Positions 6,013 through 14,762 are shown, counted from the stretch's first letter. The stretch: DNA of 15,837 nt from Anaerolineae bacterium (GCA_016928755.1 JAFGKB010000319.1:1-15837), one strand, 5' to 3'. Notes: generated by a model not told the origin, from the sequence alone. A program made the numbers and translations.

Positions 6013-6032
6013 ACTAGAAATTATGTTCTAGT
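6013..6032. promoter_or_regulatory. Perfect 7-bp dyad over the radA promoter (operator candidate)
   Basis: Arms ACTAGAA (6013-6019) and TTCTAGT (6026-6032) flank a 6-base centre. The dyad overlaps the -35 box and half the spacer of the radA promoter, a classic repressor position. The inner part reads GAAA-TTAT-GTTC, one base from the GAAC-N4-GTTC LexA box of Gram-positive type. With a DNA-repair gene downstream, SOS control is an attractive but untested reading. Confidence 0.5.
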
Positions 6033-6043
6033 TCTGTTATAAT
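6015..6043 (+). promoter_or_regulatory. Sigma-70-type promoter for radA-ftsK
   Basis: A -35 TAGAAA (6015-6020, four of six consensus bases), a 17-base spacer and a perfect -10 TATAAT (6038-6043) are present. Initiation near 6050 gives a leader of about 55 bases ending in AGAGGAG close to the radA ATG. Confidence 0.7.
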
Positions 6044-6104
6044 ACAGACACTTAAAGATTAAAAACTGTTTGATTAGCTTTGGGGTTGTTTTAAAGAGGA
6101 GAAA

Positions 6105-7484
6105 ATGACGAAACAAGAAGTACGTTGGATTTGCCAGCAATGTGGGTGGAGTTTTGCCCGCAAGATGGGAAAGTGTCCCAATTGTGGTGCGTGGGAATCA
6201 TTGGTTGAGACGGTCATCAAAGACCCCGCCACCCAGTCAGCCGCGACAAGACTGGCCCCCCACGCGCAATCTAATCCAGAACCATTGAGCAAAGTCAATA
6301 CCGGAGACTTTAAGCGCTTGCCCGTGAAAATGGGGGAATTTTCACGAGTCTTAGGGGGTGGCGTCGTCCCCGGTTCTATTGTGCTTATCGGTGGGGAACC
6401 GGGCATTGGTAAATCCACCTTACTATTACAAATTACGGCCCTGCTAGGGGAATTAGACCAACCGGTCTTATATGTATCGGGCGAGGAATCCCCACACCAG
6501 ATAAAGATGCGCGCTGAGCGACTGGGGATCCAGGGGGACCCGGTCCATCTCTTGGCCGAGACCGATGTCGATACGGTTCTAACTCAGGCCGACATTATGT
6601 ATCCCAAACTGCGCGCTCTGGTTATTGATTCGATCCAAACCATCCACACCTCTGATTTAACCTCTGCTGCCGGGAGTGTCAGCCAGGTGCGGGAGTGTGC
6701 AACGCGATTTCAACGTTGGGCTAAGTCCACGGCCGTGCCTGTCTTCCTGGTTGGGCATGTCACCAAATCTGGTTCTATTGCCGGGCCGAAAGTCTTGGAG
6801 CATATTGTTGATACTGTGTTGTATCTTGAGGGGGACCCATTCCATACCTATCGGCTGCTACGCAGCGTCAAAAATCGCTTTGGTGCAACTTCTGAGGTCG
6901 GCGTTTTTGAAATGCGGGAAGAAGGATTAATTGAAGTGGCTAATCCCTCAGAGGCGTTTCTGGCCGAGCGTATGGTCAACGTCCCCGGCTCGGCTATAGC
7001 CGTAACGATGGAAGGTACTCGTCCGCTCTTGGTTGAGGTTCAAGCGTTGGCCAGCCAATCCAGTTTTGGAAACCCCCGGCGTACAGTGAATGGCTTAGAC
7101 ATTAACCGGCTGCTTTTAATTGTGGCTGTATTAACCCGGCGCGCTGGTGTGCGGCTTTCAGAACAGGATATCTTTGCCAATGTAGTAGGTGGATTGCAAG
7201 TTGAAGAACCGGCTGTGGACCTGGCAATGGCCGCAGCTTTGGCCTCTAGTGTCCGGGATCGTCCGGTTGCTGCCGACCTAACTTTGGTCGGTGAGGTCGG
7301 ACTTTCTGGTGAGGTGCGCTCTGTAGGCCAACTAGAGGCCCGTCTCAATGAGGCTGCCCGCCTGGGATTTCATAAAGTTGTTGTTCCCCATAGTCTACGG
7401 CGGCAGCGTCCCCGTATGCCTGAAGGAGTTGATGTTATTGTGGTACGATCATTGAAAGAAGCTATTGAAGCTGCATTGACTTAA
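6105..7484 (+). CDS. radA: DNA repair protein RadA (Sms)
   Basis: This 459-residue RecA-related ATPase promotes branch migration of recombination intermediates. All diagnostic parts are present in order. A zinc finger uses Cys10, Cys13, Cys24 and Cys27 (WICQQCGW, KCPNCGAW). The RecA-like core has Walker A GGEPGIGKST (96-105) and the Walker-B-type ALVIDSIQTI (171-180). The RadA-specific KNRFG motif is at 256-260. A C-terminal Lon-protease-like domain (about 285-459) includes GGLQVEEPAVDLAMAAALAS and GEVGLSGEVRSV; it is a DNA-binding scaffold in RadA rather than a protease. The ATG has AGAGGAG about 4 bases upstream. ftsK follows after 20 bases, probably on the same transcript. Confidence 0.97.
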   Translation: MTKQEVRWICQQCGWSFARKMGKCPNCGAWESLVETVIKDPATQSAATRLAPHAQSNPEPLSKVNTGDFKRLPVKMGEFSRVLGGGVVPGSIVLIGGEPGIGKSTLLLQITALLGELDQPVLYVSGEESPHQIKMRAERLGIQGDPVHLLAETDVDTVLTQADIMYPKLRALVIDSIQTIHTSDLTSAAGSVSQVRECATRFQRWAKSTAVPVFLVGHVTKSGSIAGPKVLEHIVDTVLYLEGDPFHTYRLLRSVKNRFGATSEVGVFEMREEGLIEVANPSEAFLAERMVNVPGSAIAVTMEGTRPLLVEVQALASQSSFGNPRRTVNGLDINRLLLIVAVLTRRAGVRLSEQDIFANVVGGLQVEEPAVDLAMAAALASSVRDRPVAADLTLVGEVGLSGEVRSVGQLEARLNEAARLGFHKVVVPHSLRRQRPRMPEGVDVIVVRSLKEAIEAALT

Positions 7485-7504
7485 AACATAGAGAAGTAGG
7501 AATT

Positions 7505-9877
7505 ATGACAAAACGGAGCACAAGTAGTAAAAGAAAATCGTCAAGTAGTTCACGCACTAGCAGATCGCGCAGCCGGCGCACAACCAAGAAACCGCAACCG
7601 GTTACCATTAACCTAAGTGTAGATCAGCAATTAGACATAATTGGGGGCCTCTTGATATTCATCGCCGCCCTCACACTCTTAAGCTTCCTCTCGGCTCAAC
7701 AAGGGTCGCTTACTGAAATATGGCTATCGTTTCTTGCTAATACCTTTGGGTGGGGAATGTATGCGCTCCCCTTCTTCCTTGGGGCTTTTGGGTTATGGTT
7801 AATCCTGCGGCGTTTCGGTGACCGCATTCCGTGGCCCACCCCCGCACAAGTGGGGGGCATCATCTTCAGCTTTTTCATAGCGTTAGTGACAATGCATTTG
7901 ATCACCCATTGGCTTTGGCCCGAGGTAGACATTTACTCTTTCGCCGAGACCGGTGAAGGCGGGGGGCTTATCGGCGCGGCATTACTCGATGCCGGGTTAC
8001 AGGCGTTAGGGGCGGCAGGCGTCGCGGCTTTACTCCTCATGGCTTGGTTAATGGTTGCTACTCTTATCAGTGGGGTCTCACCGGCGGGCATTATTCGCAA
8101 ACTCGTCGTTGGGGAAGCTGCGGTTACTCAAGAGACTCAGATGCCGGTCATTAATTCTTCACAACGTCCGACCAACCCCGCACCGCAATCTGAATCTGAA
8201 CCTATGGCGGAAAGTAGGGCCGTAAATAACAATCATGATGCAAGTCGTAATGGACGTAAAAAGGATGAGGGTCCGACCATCAATATCGCCTCACGTCCCG
8301 GTAACGGTGAGGTTGACATTGAAAATATTTCCCCGGCTGTAGTGGGCACGCAGTCCTGGCGTCTCCCAGATGTCAAAACTGTACTTGAGCCAGGTAGCGA
8401 ACAAGATTATAGTGAAAACTTAATCCGTGAGCAAGTCAAAATCATCGAGGAAACATTGGAGAGTTTGAGTGCGCCCGCTACGGTTGTAGAGGTAAATCAA
8501 GGCCCGGTTGTAACCCAATTTGGGGTTGAACCTTTGTTCTTAACCACACGTTCAGGGAAAACAACCAAGGTTAAGGTCAGCAAAATAGCCTCCCTTGCCG
8601 ATGATCTGGCGTTGGCATTGGCAGCTAGGAGCATCCGTATTGAGGCCCCTATTCCTGGAAAGGGCTTAGTGGGGGTAGAGGTTCCCAATATGGAACCGGC
8701 AATAGTGGCACTGCGTGATGTAATGGAATCTCAAGCATTCTCCGCAGCTAAGGGACGGGTGCGGTTAGGTTTGGGACAGGATGTCTCTGGGCAAGCCATT
8801 GTGGCCGATTTGCGGGCTATGCCGCACTTATTAATTGCTGGGGCTACCGGGGCCGGGAAGTCGGTATGCGTTAATGCATTAATTGCCGCGCTGCTCTTGC
8901 AGAATTCACCGGACACCTTGCGTTTGATGATGGTTGATCCCAAGCGGGTTGAATTGACCCAATATAACGGCATCCCGCACCTGTTGACCCCTGTTATTAC
9001 TGATGTCGAGCGGGTGGTTCCGGCCTTACGCTGGGTTATGCGAGAAATGGACAGTCGTTACCGGCGTTTCGCGCAAGCCGGCGCGCGTAATATCGAGGAT
9101 TTTAACCGGCGTGCTCCCAAGATAGAAGATGGGGCCGCTATTCCTTACATTGCTGTGATTATAGATGAATTGGCTGACTTGATGATGCAATCTCCTGAAG
9201 AGACGGAGCGCGTTATCTGCCGGTTAGCACAAATGGCCCGTGCAACGGGTATCCATTTAATCATTGCGACACAGCGGCCCAGTGTGGATGTTGTGACCGG
9301 GTTAATTAAGGCAAACTTCCCCTCCCGTATTGCATTTGCGGTCGCCTCTTCTATAGATTCGCGGGTTATTCTCGATACGCCAGGGGCAGAACGTTTGTTA
9401 GGCCAAGGCGATATGCTCTTTATGCCCCCCGATGCCGGGCAACCCCTACGCTTACAGGGTGTATATGTCTCTGACCATGAGTTAAACAGCTTGATTAAGT
9501 TCTGGCGTGATGCCGTCGAACCGGGTAAAAGTGTCGGGTCTATCGTTATCCCCGGTGCACGTTCTATAAGTACGCCCTTGGGAGAGACTATGCAGCAAGC
9601 GCCCTTATTACCCGACTTTAATGACCAAGAAGTCGCACAGCAGTTTGAGGATCCCCTATTGCCACAGGCAGTCGAAATCTTGCTGGCCGAAAACCGGGCC
9701 TCGATTTCGCTTCTGCAACGCCGCTTGCGCATTGGGTATACCCGGTCGGCCCGGTTGGTGGAATTGCTGACGGATATGGGAATTGTTACCCATGAAACAC
9801 AAGGCCAATCGCGGGGGATTAATCGAGCTGTAGCCGAATCCCTGTTACGCTCCCTCAATCCTGAACCGACGGGCTAA
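7505..9877 (+). CDS. ftsK: DNA translocase FtsK/SpoIIIE
   Basis: This 790-residue membrane-anchored hexameric motor pumps chromosome ends through the division septum. A Ser/Arg/Lys-rich cytoplasmic tail (1-33) precedes about four membrane segments (roughly 45-63, 82-101, 115-138 and 155-190). A short hydrophilic linker (about 195-290), far shorter than in E. coli FtsK, follows. The alpha domain has KTVLEPG..., RSIRIEAPIPGKGLVGVEVPN (375-395). The RecA-like beta domain has Walker A GATGAGKS (446-453), Walker B VIIDELADLM (551-560) and the IATQRPSVDVVTGLIKANFP block (587-606). The C-terminal gamma winged helix (about 718-785: ISLLQRRLRIGYTRSARLVELL) recognises polar DNA motifs that orient movement. 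AGGA precedes the ATG. The 3' end overlaps the convergent sensor gene by 33 bases and no terminator separates them. Confidence 0.97.
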   Translation: MTKRSTSSKRKSSSSSRTSRSRSRRTTKKPQPVTINLSVDQQLDIIGGLLIFIAALTLLSFLSAQQGSLTEIWLSFLANTFGWGMYALPFFLGAFGLWLILRRFGDRIPWPTPAQVGGIIFSFFIALVTMHLITHWLWPEVDIYSFAETGEGGGLIGAALLDAGLQALGAAGVAALLLMAWLMVATLISGVSPAGIIRKLVVGEAAVTQETQMPVINSSQRPTNPAPQSESEPMAESRAVNNNHDASRNGRKKDEGPTINIASRPGNGEVDIENISPAVVGTQSWRLPDVKTVLEPGSEQDYSENLIREQVKIIEETLESLSAPATVVEVNQGPVVTQFGVEPLFLTTRSGKTTKVKVSKIASLADDLALALAARSIRIEAPIPGKGLVGVEVPNMEPAIVALRDVMESQAFSAAKGRVRLGLGQDVSGQAIVADLRAMPHLLIAGATGAGKSVCVNALIAALLLQNSPDTLRLMMVDPKRVELTQYNGIPHLLTPVITDVERVVPALRWVMREMDSRYRRFAQAGARNIEDFNRRAPKIEDGAAIPYIAVIIDELADLMMQSPEETERVICRLAQMARATGIHLIIATQRPSVDVVTGLIKANFPSRIAFAVASSIDSRVILDTPGAERLLGQGDMLFMPPDAGQPLRLQGVYVSDHELNSLIKFWRDAVEPGKSVGSIVIPGARSISTPLGETMQQAPLLPDFNDQEVAQQFEDPLLPQAVEILLAENRASISLLQRRLRIGYTRSARLVELLTDMGIVTHETQGQSRGINRAVAESLLRSLNPEPTG

Positions 9878-11980
9878 CGTCTCAAATTGTTCAACAGATT
9901 GGCTCTGCGCAATCTCATCATAGAGGCGTGCGTTTTCCAGCGCAATGCCAGCGTGGAGGGCGAAAGATTGGGCCGAGTCAATCTCTTCCTGTATGAATCC
10001 GCAACCCTTCTTCCGGGCGAGCGCAATTAGCCCGATCACATAACCTTTAGCAAGCATAGGGATACCGAGCCAGCAGACATCACCGGGTAACCAAAGCGGA
10101 GTGCTCCAATGAGTAGCGGTGCTTGTATTTGAGATGGACAAAGGTTGGTGACTCTTGGCCAGTTCCCGGAAAATATCACATTGGTGAAATAGAGGTGCTA
10201 ATTTCTGTATTGCGCGCTCGTCAGAGTAACCATATTGAGCGATAGGACAGAGCTTCTCATCTTGCGGTATCCAGATAACTCCCCGTTCATAAGGGATTAG
10301 GGTATGTAATAAGGACAAAATATGGTCTGGTATCTCGTGTATATCGAGATTATCTGATAGCACACGCCCACTTAATTCCAATGCCTCTGCAAAACGACGA
10401 CGTTTCTTTTCTGCTTGATAGAGATTGGCATTCTGAACACCGATAGCAATCTGATCGGCTAACGTGTTAAGCAGATTAATGGTTGTCGTGGTAAAAGTCC
10501 CCGGTTTGTCACTTTGTGTTTCCAAGACCCCGATAACCTTTTGCCCAATCAGTAATGGGACGGCGGCGGCTGATTGCGTTTCCACTAGCCAAGGTGTTTC
10601 GGTATACTTCATCTCTGTATGTATATCTTGAACTACACAGACAGAATGCATCATAGCCGCAGCACTAACTAATGTATCAGCCTCTAATAAGATTTTGCTT
10701 CCTTTACGCCAATTCCCAGTCTCTCCACTGATTTTGCGTAACGTAGCCGTGCCCTCTTCTATCTCTACTGTGAAGATGCCCACATGGTAAAAGCCCAATT
10801 TTCTATGTAGTAAATCCACGGATACTTGTTGGACTACATCGGGGTCCAAACTATGGGATACAGTGCGGGCTACTTCGGCGGCAGTAGATAACTCATAAGT
10901 ACGTGCTTTTACTTTATCTTCTAAACTAGCGTATAGATTTTGTAATCTGTTAACCATACTATTAAAGGCGTTGGCCAGTGCCCCAATTTCATCATCATGC
11001 CCAATCTTTAGCAAGGAATTCAAATTTGAAGTATTCATACGCCGGTTTAGCTCGCCTTGCTCTATTGCTGCGGCAGTAACAGAAAGCCGGTGTATAGGAT
11101 TGGCAATAGCACGTGTCAGGGCAAAACTTAGGGCTAACAAAAGGCCGGTGGTGACAACTGTGCTGATTATCATAACCCACAAGCCGGTTATGGTAACTTG
11201 TTGTATATCGGTGATAGGCCGCACCAATACTAATTCTACAGGAACATCTCCGATATTCAGGGTTTGTCGCTGACTGTACATATCCCGGCTGCGACCTTCG
11301 GGCAAATCGAAGGCGAAGTCCTCCTCTGTGCTGAGTTGTACCTTTACTTCTTTAGTGACTTCGTCAATGATCTGAAAACCTATACCGGAGGATAAACGGT
11401 ACTGTATCAAAATACGTTGTATTTCGGTTTCCAGGTCTAACCCGATAATAACACCCCCCTTATCATCAGGTATCAAAGACCGGTTAAGAAGCAGGGTGCG
11501 CTCGGCGACAGTCTGTATAACCGGTCTTCCGGTTCCTGCTTTTCCTACAAGTGAGGATTCACGGTAAAGGCTAGAGATTAGCAAATTGGTACGGGGTTCT
11601 TGATTGGCGTTGTAAATCTGGATTAAGTCTACATTGAAACGGTCCCGAATCACAACCGCACGACTGTTTAAAATCGCCAAACTCTCTTCTGTATCTGCTG
11701 CAATAGCACTGATTACTTGTGGGTCTTTAGCTAATAATTCCGTGGCTGTGCGTATCTCCTGGGTACGACTTTTTAAAGCTTGTATGATACGTTCGCTCTC
11801 TTTAGTTACCTGTTGCTCTAATAGTTGTGACTGGGTCAAGGCTGTCCCGATTACAAAAGCTAACGCACTACCTAATAATGAGATTATCATTAAACCGGCA
11901 ATCGGTAATAACAACTTAGCCCTTAATGTGCGTGGCATCCAGGCGTTGCTCAATGGTTGCACTATGTGTTTTAATGCCAT
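9845..11980 (-). CDS. Membrane sensor: TM-extracytoplasmic-TM-HAMP-GAF-GAF, no output domain
   Basis: This 711-residue sensory protein has a first membrane segment at about 24-47 and an extracytoplasmic region at about 48-260. That region looks like a Cache-type ligand domain (IIQALKSRTQEIRTATELLAKDP; GGVIIGLDLETEIQRILIQYR). A second membrane segment at 264-288 leads to a HAMP linker (about 290-345: ANPIHRLSVTAAAIEQGELNRR, then DDEIGALANAFNSMV) and a coiled coil (about 345-370). GAF1 spans about 376-520 (SAAAVPLLIGQKVIGVLETQSD) and GAF2 about 535-688 (LGIPMLAKGYVIGLIALARK). It stops 23 residues after GAF2 with no histidine kinase, GGDEF, methyl-acceptor or phosphatase domain. It may be a truncated kinase or a partner-dependent sensor. 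A GGGTGAG stretch lies about 7 bases before the ATG. Cache and GAF assignments are by pattern, with ligand unknown. Confidence 0.85.
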   Translation of the reverse strand: MALKHIVQPLSNAWMPRTLRAKLLLPIAGLMIISLLGSALAFVIGTALTQSQLLEQQVTKESERIIQALKSRTQEIRTATELLAKDPQVISAIAADTEESLAILNSRAVVIRDRFNVDLIQIYNANQEPRTNLLISSLYRESSLVGKAGTGRPVIQTVAERTLLLNRSLIPDDKGGVIIGLDLETEIQRILIQYRLSSGIGFQIIDEVTKEVKVQLSTEEDFAFDLPEGRSRDMYSQRQTLNIGDVPVELVLVRPITDIQQVTITGLWVMIISTVVTTGLLLALSFALTRAIANPIHRLSVTAAAIEQGELNRRMNTSNLNSLLKIGHDDEIGALANAFNSMVNRLQNLYASLEDKVKARTYELSTAAEVARTVSHSLDPDVVQQVSVDLLHRKLGFYHVGIFTVEIEEGTATLRKISGETGNWRKGSKILLEADTLVSAAAMMHSVCVVQDIHTEMKYTETPWLVETQSAAAVPLLIGQKVIGVLETQSDKPGTFTTTTINLLNTLADQIAIGVQNANLYQAEKKRRRFAEALELSGRVLSDNLDIHEIPDHILSLLHTLIPYERGVIWIPQDEKLCPIAQYGYSDERAIQKLAPLFHQCDIFRELAKSHQPLSISNTSTATHWSTPLWLPGDVCWLGIPMLAKGYVIGLIALARKKGCGFIQEEIDSAQSFALHAGIALENARLYDEIAQSQSVEQFETLARRFRIEGA

Positions 11981-12043
11981 ATATATATGCTCACCCTTTG
12001 TGTACTATTCAATGTAGGGTACTCAAAGGTCTTTCCTAACAAG

Positions 12044-12101
12044 AAAAGCCTTGGGTCATAATACTCAATAGAGTCCCAGTCTATTATGCCCCAAGGCTTT
12101 T
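12044..12101 (-). terminator. Long intrinsic terminator downstream of the ecfA-ecfT operon
   Basis: The gap 11981-12169 holds a long hairpin. A perfect 12-bp stem (AAAAGCCTTGGG at 12044-12055 with 12090-12101), one T/C mismatch, then 7 more pairs (12057-12063 with 12082-12088), closes an 18-base loop. Each end of the stem supplies a short T-run, four T then CTTGTT on the minus strand and four T then AAATA on the plus strand. It could therefore work in both directions, but only minus-strand genes flank it. Its likely job is to end the ecfA-ecfT transcript before the sensor gene. Confidence 0.75.
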
Positions 12102-12169
12102 AAATACTATTTAAATGTTTGTTAATGATTCGTCAAGGTTTAAGTTTATGCCATTAAAAACTTCCACAA

Positions 12170-12991
12170 CTAAGAACGTATAACAAAATATATTATTGGC
12201 AAGATCAAAGAAAGGGCAATACCATCGGCTAACTGAAAATGGAACTGTTGCAAGGCCGTGCGTCTCTCACCGCTTTGGTATCCTCGGGCTTCCATAGCCA
12301 AAGCCAAATTCTCTGCCCGGCGTAGGCTGGTGAGGAACAGCGGGATCAAAAGTGGAAATGCCTGGCGGATGCGTTGGAATAGATTACTCTTGCCGGTTCC
12401 CCACTCTGCACCACGGGACGCCTGGGCTTTAGCAATACGTTCCGCTTCTTGTGCCAGTAGGGGCAGAAAACGTAGGGCGACCTGTATCATAAGGATAAAA
12501 TCATAAGTGGGGATGCCGAACAGCCTGAGTGGTTTTAAAAAATAGTCCAGGCTATGGACTATTTCCGTTGTTGAGATACAGAATGAGGCTAGGCTTATAG
12601 TCAGGATAAGAGCTACAAAGCGCGTAATAAGCGCGACCCCGTTCCAGAGGTCGCCTGTCGAAATGGTAATCGGTCCCCAAGCCCAGAGCAGCGGGCCATT
12701 ATCAGGTTGGAAGCCAAAGAAGATTTGAATCATTGCCAGTAATGCGATAATGGGTAAAGGTGCCAATAAACCAGATAAGGCATATTTGAGCGGTATACGG
12801 GCCATGATTAATCCGGCAATGACTGTCACAATTGCGATTGCAATGCCCATGAGGTGTGGAGCTACGGTAATGGCTAACAGTAATAAAAGACTGCTCAATA
12901 GACGAGTTCTAGGGTCCAGCCGGTGGATCATAGAATCTGTAGGTAGATATTGCCCAATAGTTACAAAGCGTAGAAACTCGAAATCACTCAT
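12170..12991 (-). CDS. ecfT: Energy-coupling factor transporter membrane protein EcfT
   Basis: This 273-residue membrane scaffold links the ATPases to the substrate-binding S component in ECF vitamin/metal importers. Residues 20-34 (SMIHRLDPRTRLLSS) are the conserved start before membrane helices at about 34-63, 73-95, 110-140 and 160-182. The two cytoplasmic coupling helices that seat in the ATPases carry the Ala/Ser-Arg-Gly motifs ASRGAEWG (191-198) and MEARGYQSGERRT (233-245). A last hydrophobic helix ends at 271. The ATG overlaps the ecfA stop as ATGA, so T and A are translationally coupled in fixed ratio. This is the general group II-like T component; substrate is set by the S partner. 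Confidence 0.92.
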   Translation of the reverse strand: MSDFEFLRFVTIGQYLPTDSMIHRLDPRTRLLSSLLLLLAITVAPHLMGIAIAIVTVIAGLIMARIPLKYALSGLLAPLPIIALLAMIQIFFGFQPDNGPLLWAWGPITISTGDLWNGVALITRFVALILTISLASFCISTTEIVHSLDYFLKPLRLFGIPTYDFILMIQVALRFLPLLAQEAERIAKAQASRGAEWGTGKSNLFQRIRQAFPLLIPLFLTSLRRAENLALAMEARGYQSGERRTALQQFHFQLADGIALSLILPIIYFVIRS

Positions 12992-14727
12992 ACTCGCGCT
13001 CGCTTAATATGCTCTACCAATGGTTGCAGAGTGATGATCCCGGCTGGTAATACCCAACCCCGCTGGCGTAGTCCGGCAACCACTTGGGTAATAACCGGTA
13101 ATCCTAATCCTAATTCACGTAAATGCTCCACCTGGCCGAAAACCTCTCTTACACTGCCGTGGAGTACGGTACTACCTTTTTTCATTACCGTCAGTTGTGT
13201 AGTAAGTATGGCCAGGTCTTCCATCTGGTGCGATGATAGGACGAGAGTCATACCAGAAGCGCTAAAATGCCTTAAATGCCCTAGTAGTTCTTGCCGTGAT
13301 TGTGGGTCAAGTCCTGCCGTAGGTTCGTCCAGTAACAAAATACGGGGCCACAACGCAAGAATTGAGGCCAGTGCTACCTTGCGACGTTCCCCACCACTGA
13401 GAGTAAATGTCAGACGGTCTTTATAGGTCTCAAAATCTAACCCCACTAACAACATCGCCCACCGGACTCGCTCGCGTAACTCTTCTCTTTGTAAATTGAA
13501 AAGCCGCGGCCCATAAGCTATTTCATCCCCTACATATTGTTCAAAAATCTGCAATTCTGGAATTTGAAAAGCTAAGCCTACCATGCGCCGTACAGCTTTA
13601 AGATCAGTACGCGGGTCATTTAAATCATAATTTCCCACTTGCACGGTCCCCTCTTGAGGTCGCAGTAATCCATTGAGATGTTGCATAAGGGTTGATTTCC
13701 CGGACCCCGTCGCGCCTAAAATTCCATGTGCTTCTTGATGGGCAATAGCGAGCGTCACACCTTCTAATGCGCGGTGGGCTAAGGGTGTGCCTTGCATATA
13801 CGTATGGCCTAAGTTATCAACCGCTATTTCGATAGTCTTTTCTGTGCCCTCTGTGAACTTTGAAATTGGAATAGGGGTTATATCGAAGCTGTGGGGTAAG
13901 GCATCCAATGCTTCAATCACAGCCAGCGGCGTCAGCAGATTCGGGGGTAGTTCTGGAAAGTGTAGGCATAGTTGTTTTGCCAGCCCCCCGGCTGGAGGCA
14001 ATGCCAACCCCAACTCCGCTAATTGGACCACGTCAGAGAACACAGAAGCTGGAGGGGCATCTAAAGCCACCGTCCCTTTATTGAGGACAATAACCCGTTC
14101 CGCTTCAACTGCTTCCTCCATAAAGTGGGTGATAGTAATAATTGTCAGTCCCTCTTTGTGCAACCGCGCCATCATTTCCCGGATTGTCCGCCGCCCTAGG
14201 GGATCCAACATCGCGGTAGCTTCGTCGAAAATAATACATTGGGGGCGCATCGCGAGAATACCCGCCAGTGCCACCCGCTGCATTTGTCCCGCCGATAACA
14301 GATAGGGGGGGCGGTGGCGTTCTTCCCATAATCCCATTAGTTCCAAGGCTTGGTGGACGCGGTCTCGAATTTCTGGGGTGGGAACCCCGATGTTTTCTAG
14401 GCCAAAAGCGATATCTTCTGTGATGGTTGTGGCTACAATTTGGTCCTCAGGTCTTTGGAAGACCATCCCAACCTGGCCGCGAATCTTGCGGTGGTTAGCC
14501 CTGTCATAGGTATCGTATCCCATAACCTGTACATAACCCTGTTGTGGTACCAGTAGCGCGTTCAAATGGCGTGCTAAGGTGGATTTTCCAGAGCCGTTGG
14601 CGCCAATAATTGCTACATATTCCCCTGTCTCTATCTCCAGGGAAATCCCCTTTAGGGCAGGTATTGATAGCCGGTTTGGTAGTTCATATGAGAAAGCAAC
14701 GTCTTTCAGTTCAATAAAATTACGCAT
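12988..14727 (-). CDS. Fused double ABC ATPase of an ECF transporter (EcfA-EcfA')
   Basis: This 579-residue protein carries two complete CbiO/EcfA-type ATPase domains that power uptake with EcfT. Domain 1 (about 4-245) has Walker A GANGSGKST (42-50), Q-loop Gln91, signature LSAGQ (144-148), Walker B IIFDEA with Glu169, and His201. Domain 2 (about 297-545) has Walker A GATGSGKST (338-346), Gln388, signature LSGGE (443-447), LLLDEPT with Glu469, and His500. Both carry the ECF-ATPase C-terminal extension with a Leu-rich LGL.LP motif (239-244, 539-544) that faces the T coupling helices. Most ECF modules encode these as separate ecfA1 and ecfA2; here they are one chain, as in YkoD-type transporters. 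No strong Shine-Dalgarno precedes the ATG, but the start MRNFIELKDVAFSY is typical for the family. Confidence 0.93.
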   Translation of the reverse strand: MRNFIELKDVAFSYELPNRLSIPALKGISLEIETGEYVAIIGANGSGKSTLARHLNALLVPQQGYVQVMGYDTYDRANHRKIRGQVGMVFQRPEDQIVATTITEDIAFGLENIGVPTPEIRDRVHQALELMGLWEERHRPPYLLSAGQMQRVALAGILAMRPQCIIFDEATAMLDPLGRRTIREMMARLHKEGLTIITITHFMEEAVEAERVIVLNKGTVALDAPPASVFSDVVQLAELGLALPPAGGLAKQLCLHFPELPPNLLTPLAVIEALDALPHSFDITPIPISKFTEGTEKTIEIAVDNLGHTYMQGTPLAHRALEGVTLAIAHQEAHGILGATGSGKSTLMQHLNGLLRPQEGTVQVGNYDLNDPRTDLKAVRRMVGLAFQIPELQIFEQYVGDEIAYGPRLFNLQREELRERVRWAMLLVGLDFETYKDRLTFTLSGGERRKVALASILALWPRILLLDEPTAGLDPQSRQELLGHLRHFSASGMTLVLSSHQMEDLAILTTQLTVMKKGSTVLHGSVREVFGQVEHLRELGLGLPVITQVVAGLRQRGWVLPAGIITLQPLVEHIKRARV

Positions 14728-14762
14728 AACAGTCCAATCATCTTGCAGTCAAGGTTGGAAAT

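Noticed and set aside
9145..9858. 237-codon open frame on the minus strand inside ftsK
   Set aside because: It lies fully opposite the conserved RecA-like and gamma domains of ftsK, and its translation is rich in Ser/Arg/Ile with no family pattern; a shadow frame.
11981..12043. Promoter for the sensor gene
   Set aside because: The best pair on the minus strand (TTGAGT, 16 bases, TACACA) is too far from consensus to annotate, although a promoter must lie here if the hairpin at 12044-12101 terminates ecfT transcription.
13787..14305. 172-codon open frame on the plus strand inside the fused EcfA gene
   Set aside because: Opposite strand of well-conserved ATPase motifs, with low-complexity Ser/Ala/Ile composition and no ribosome site; a shadow frame.
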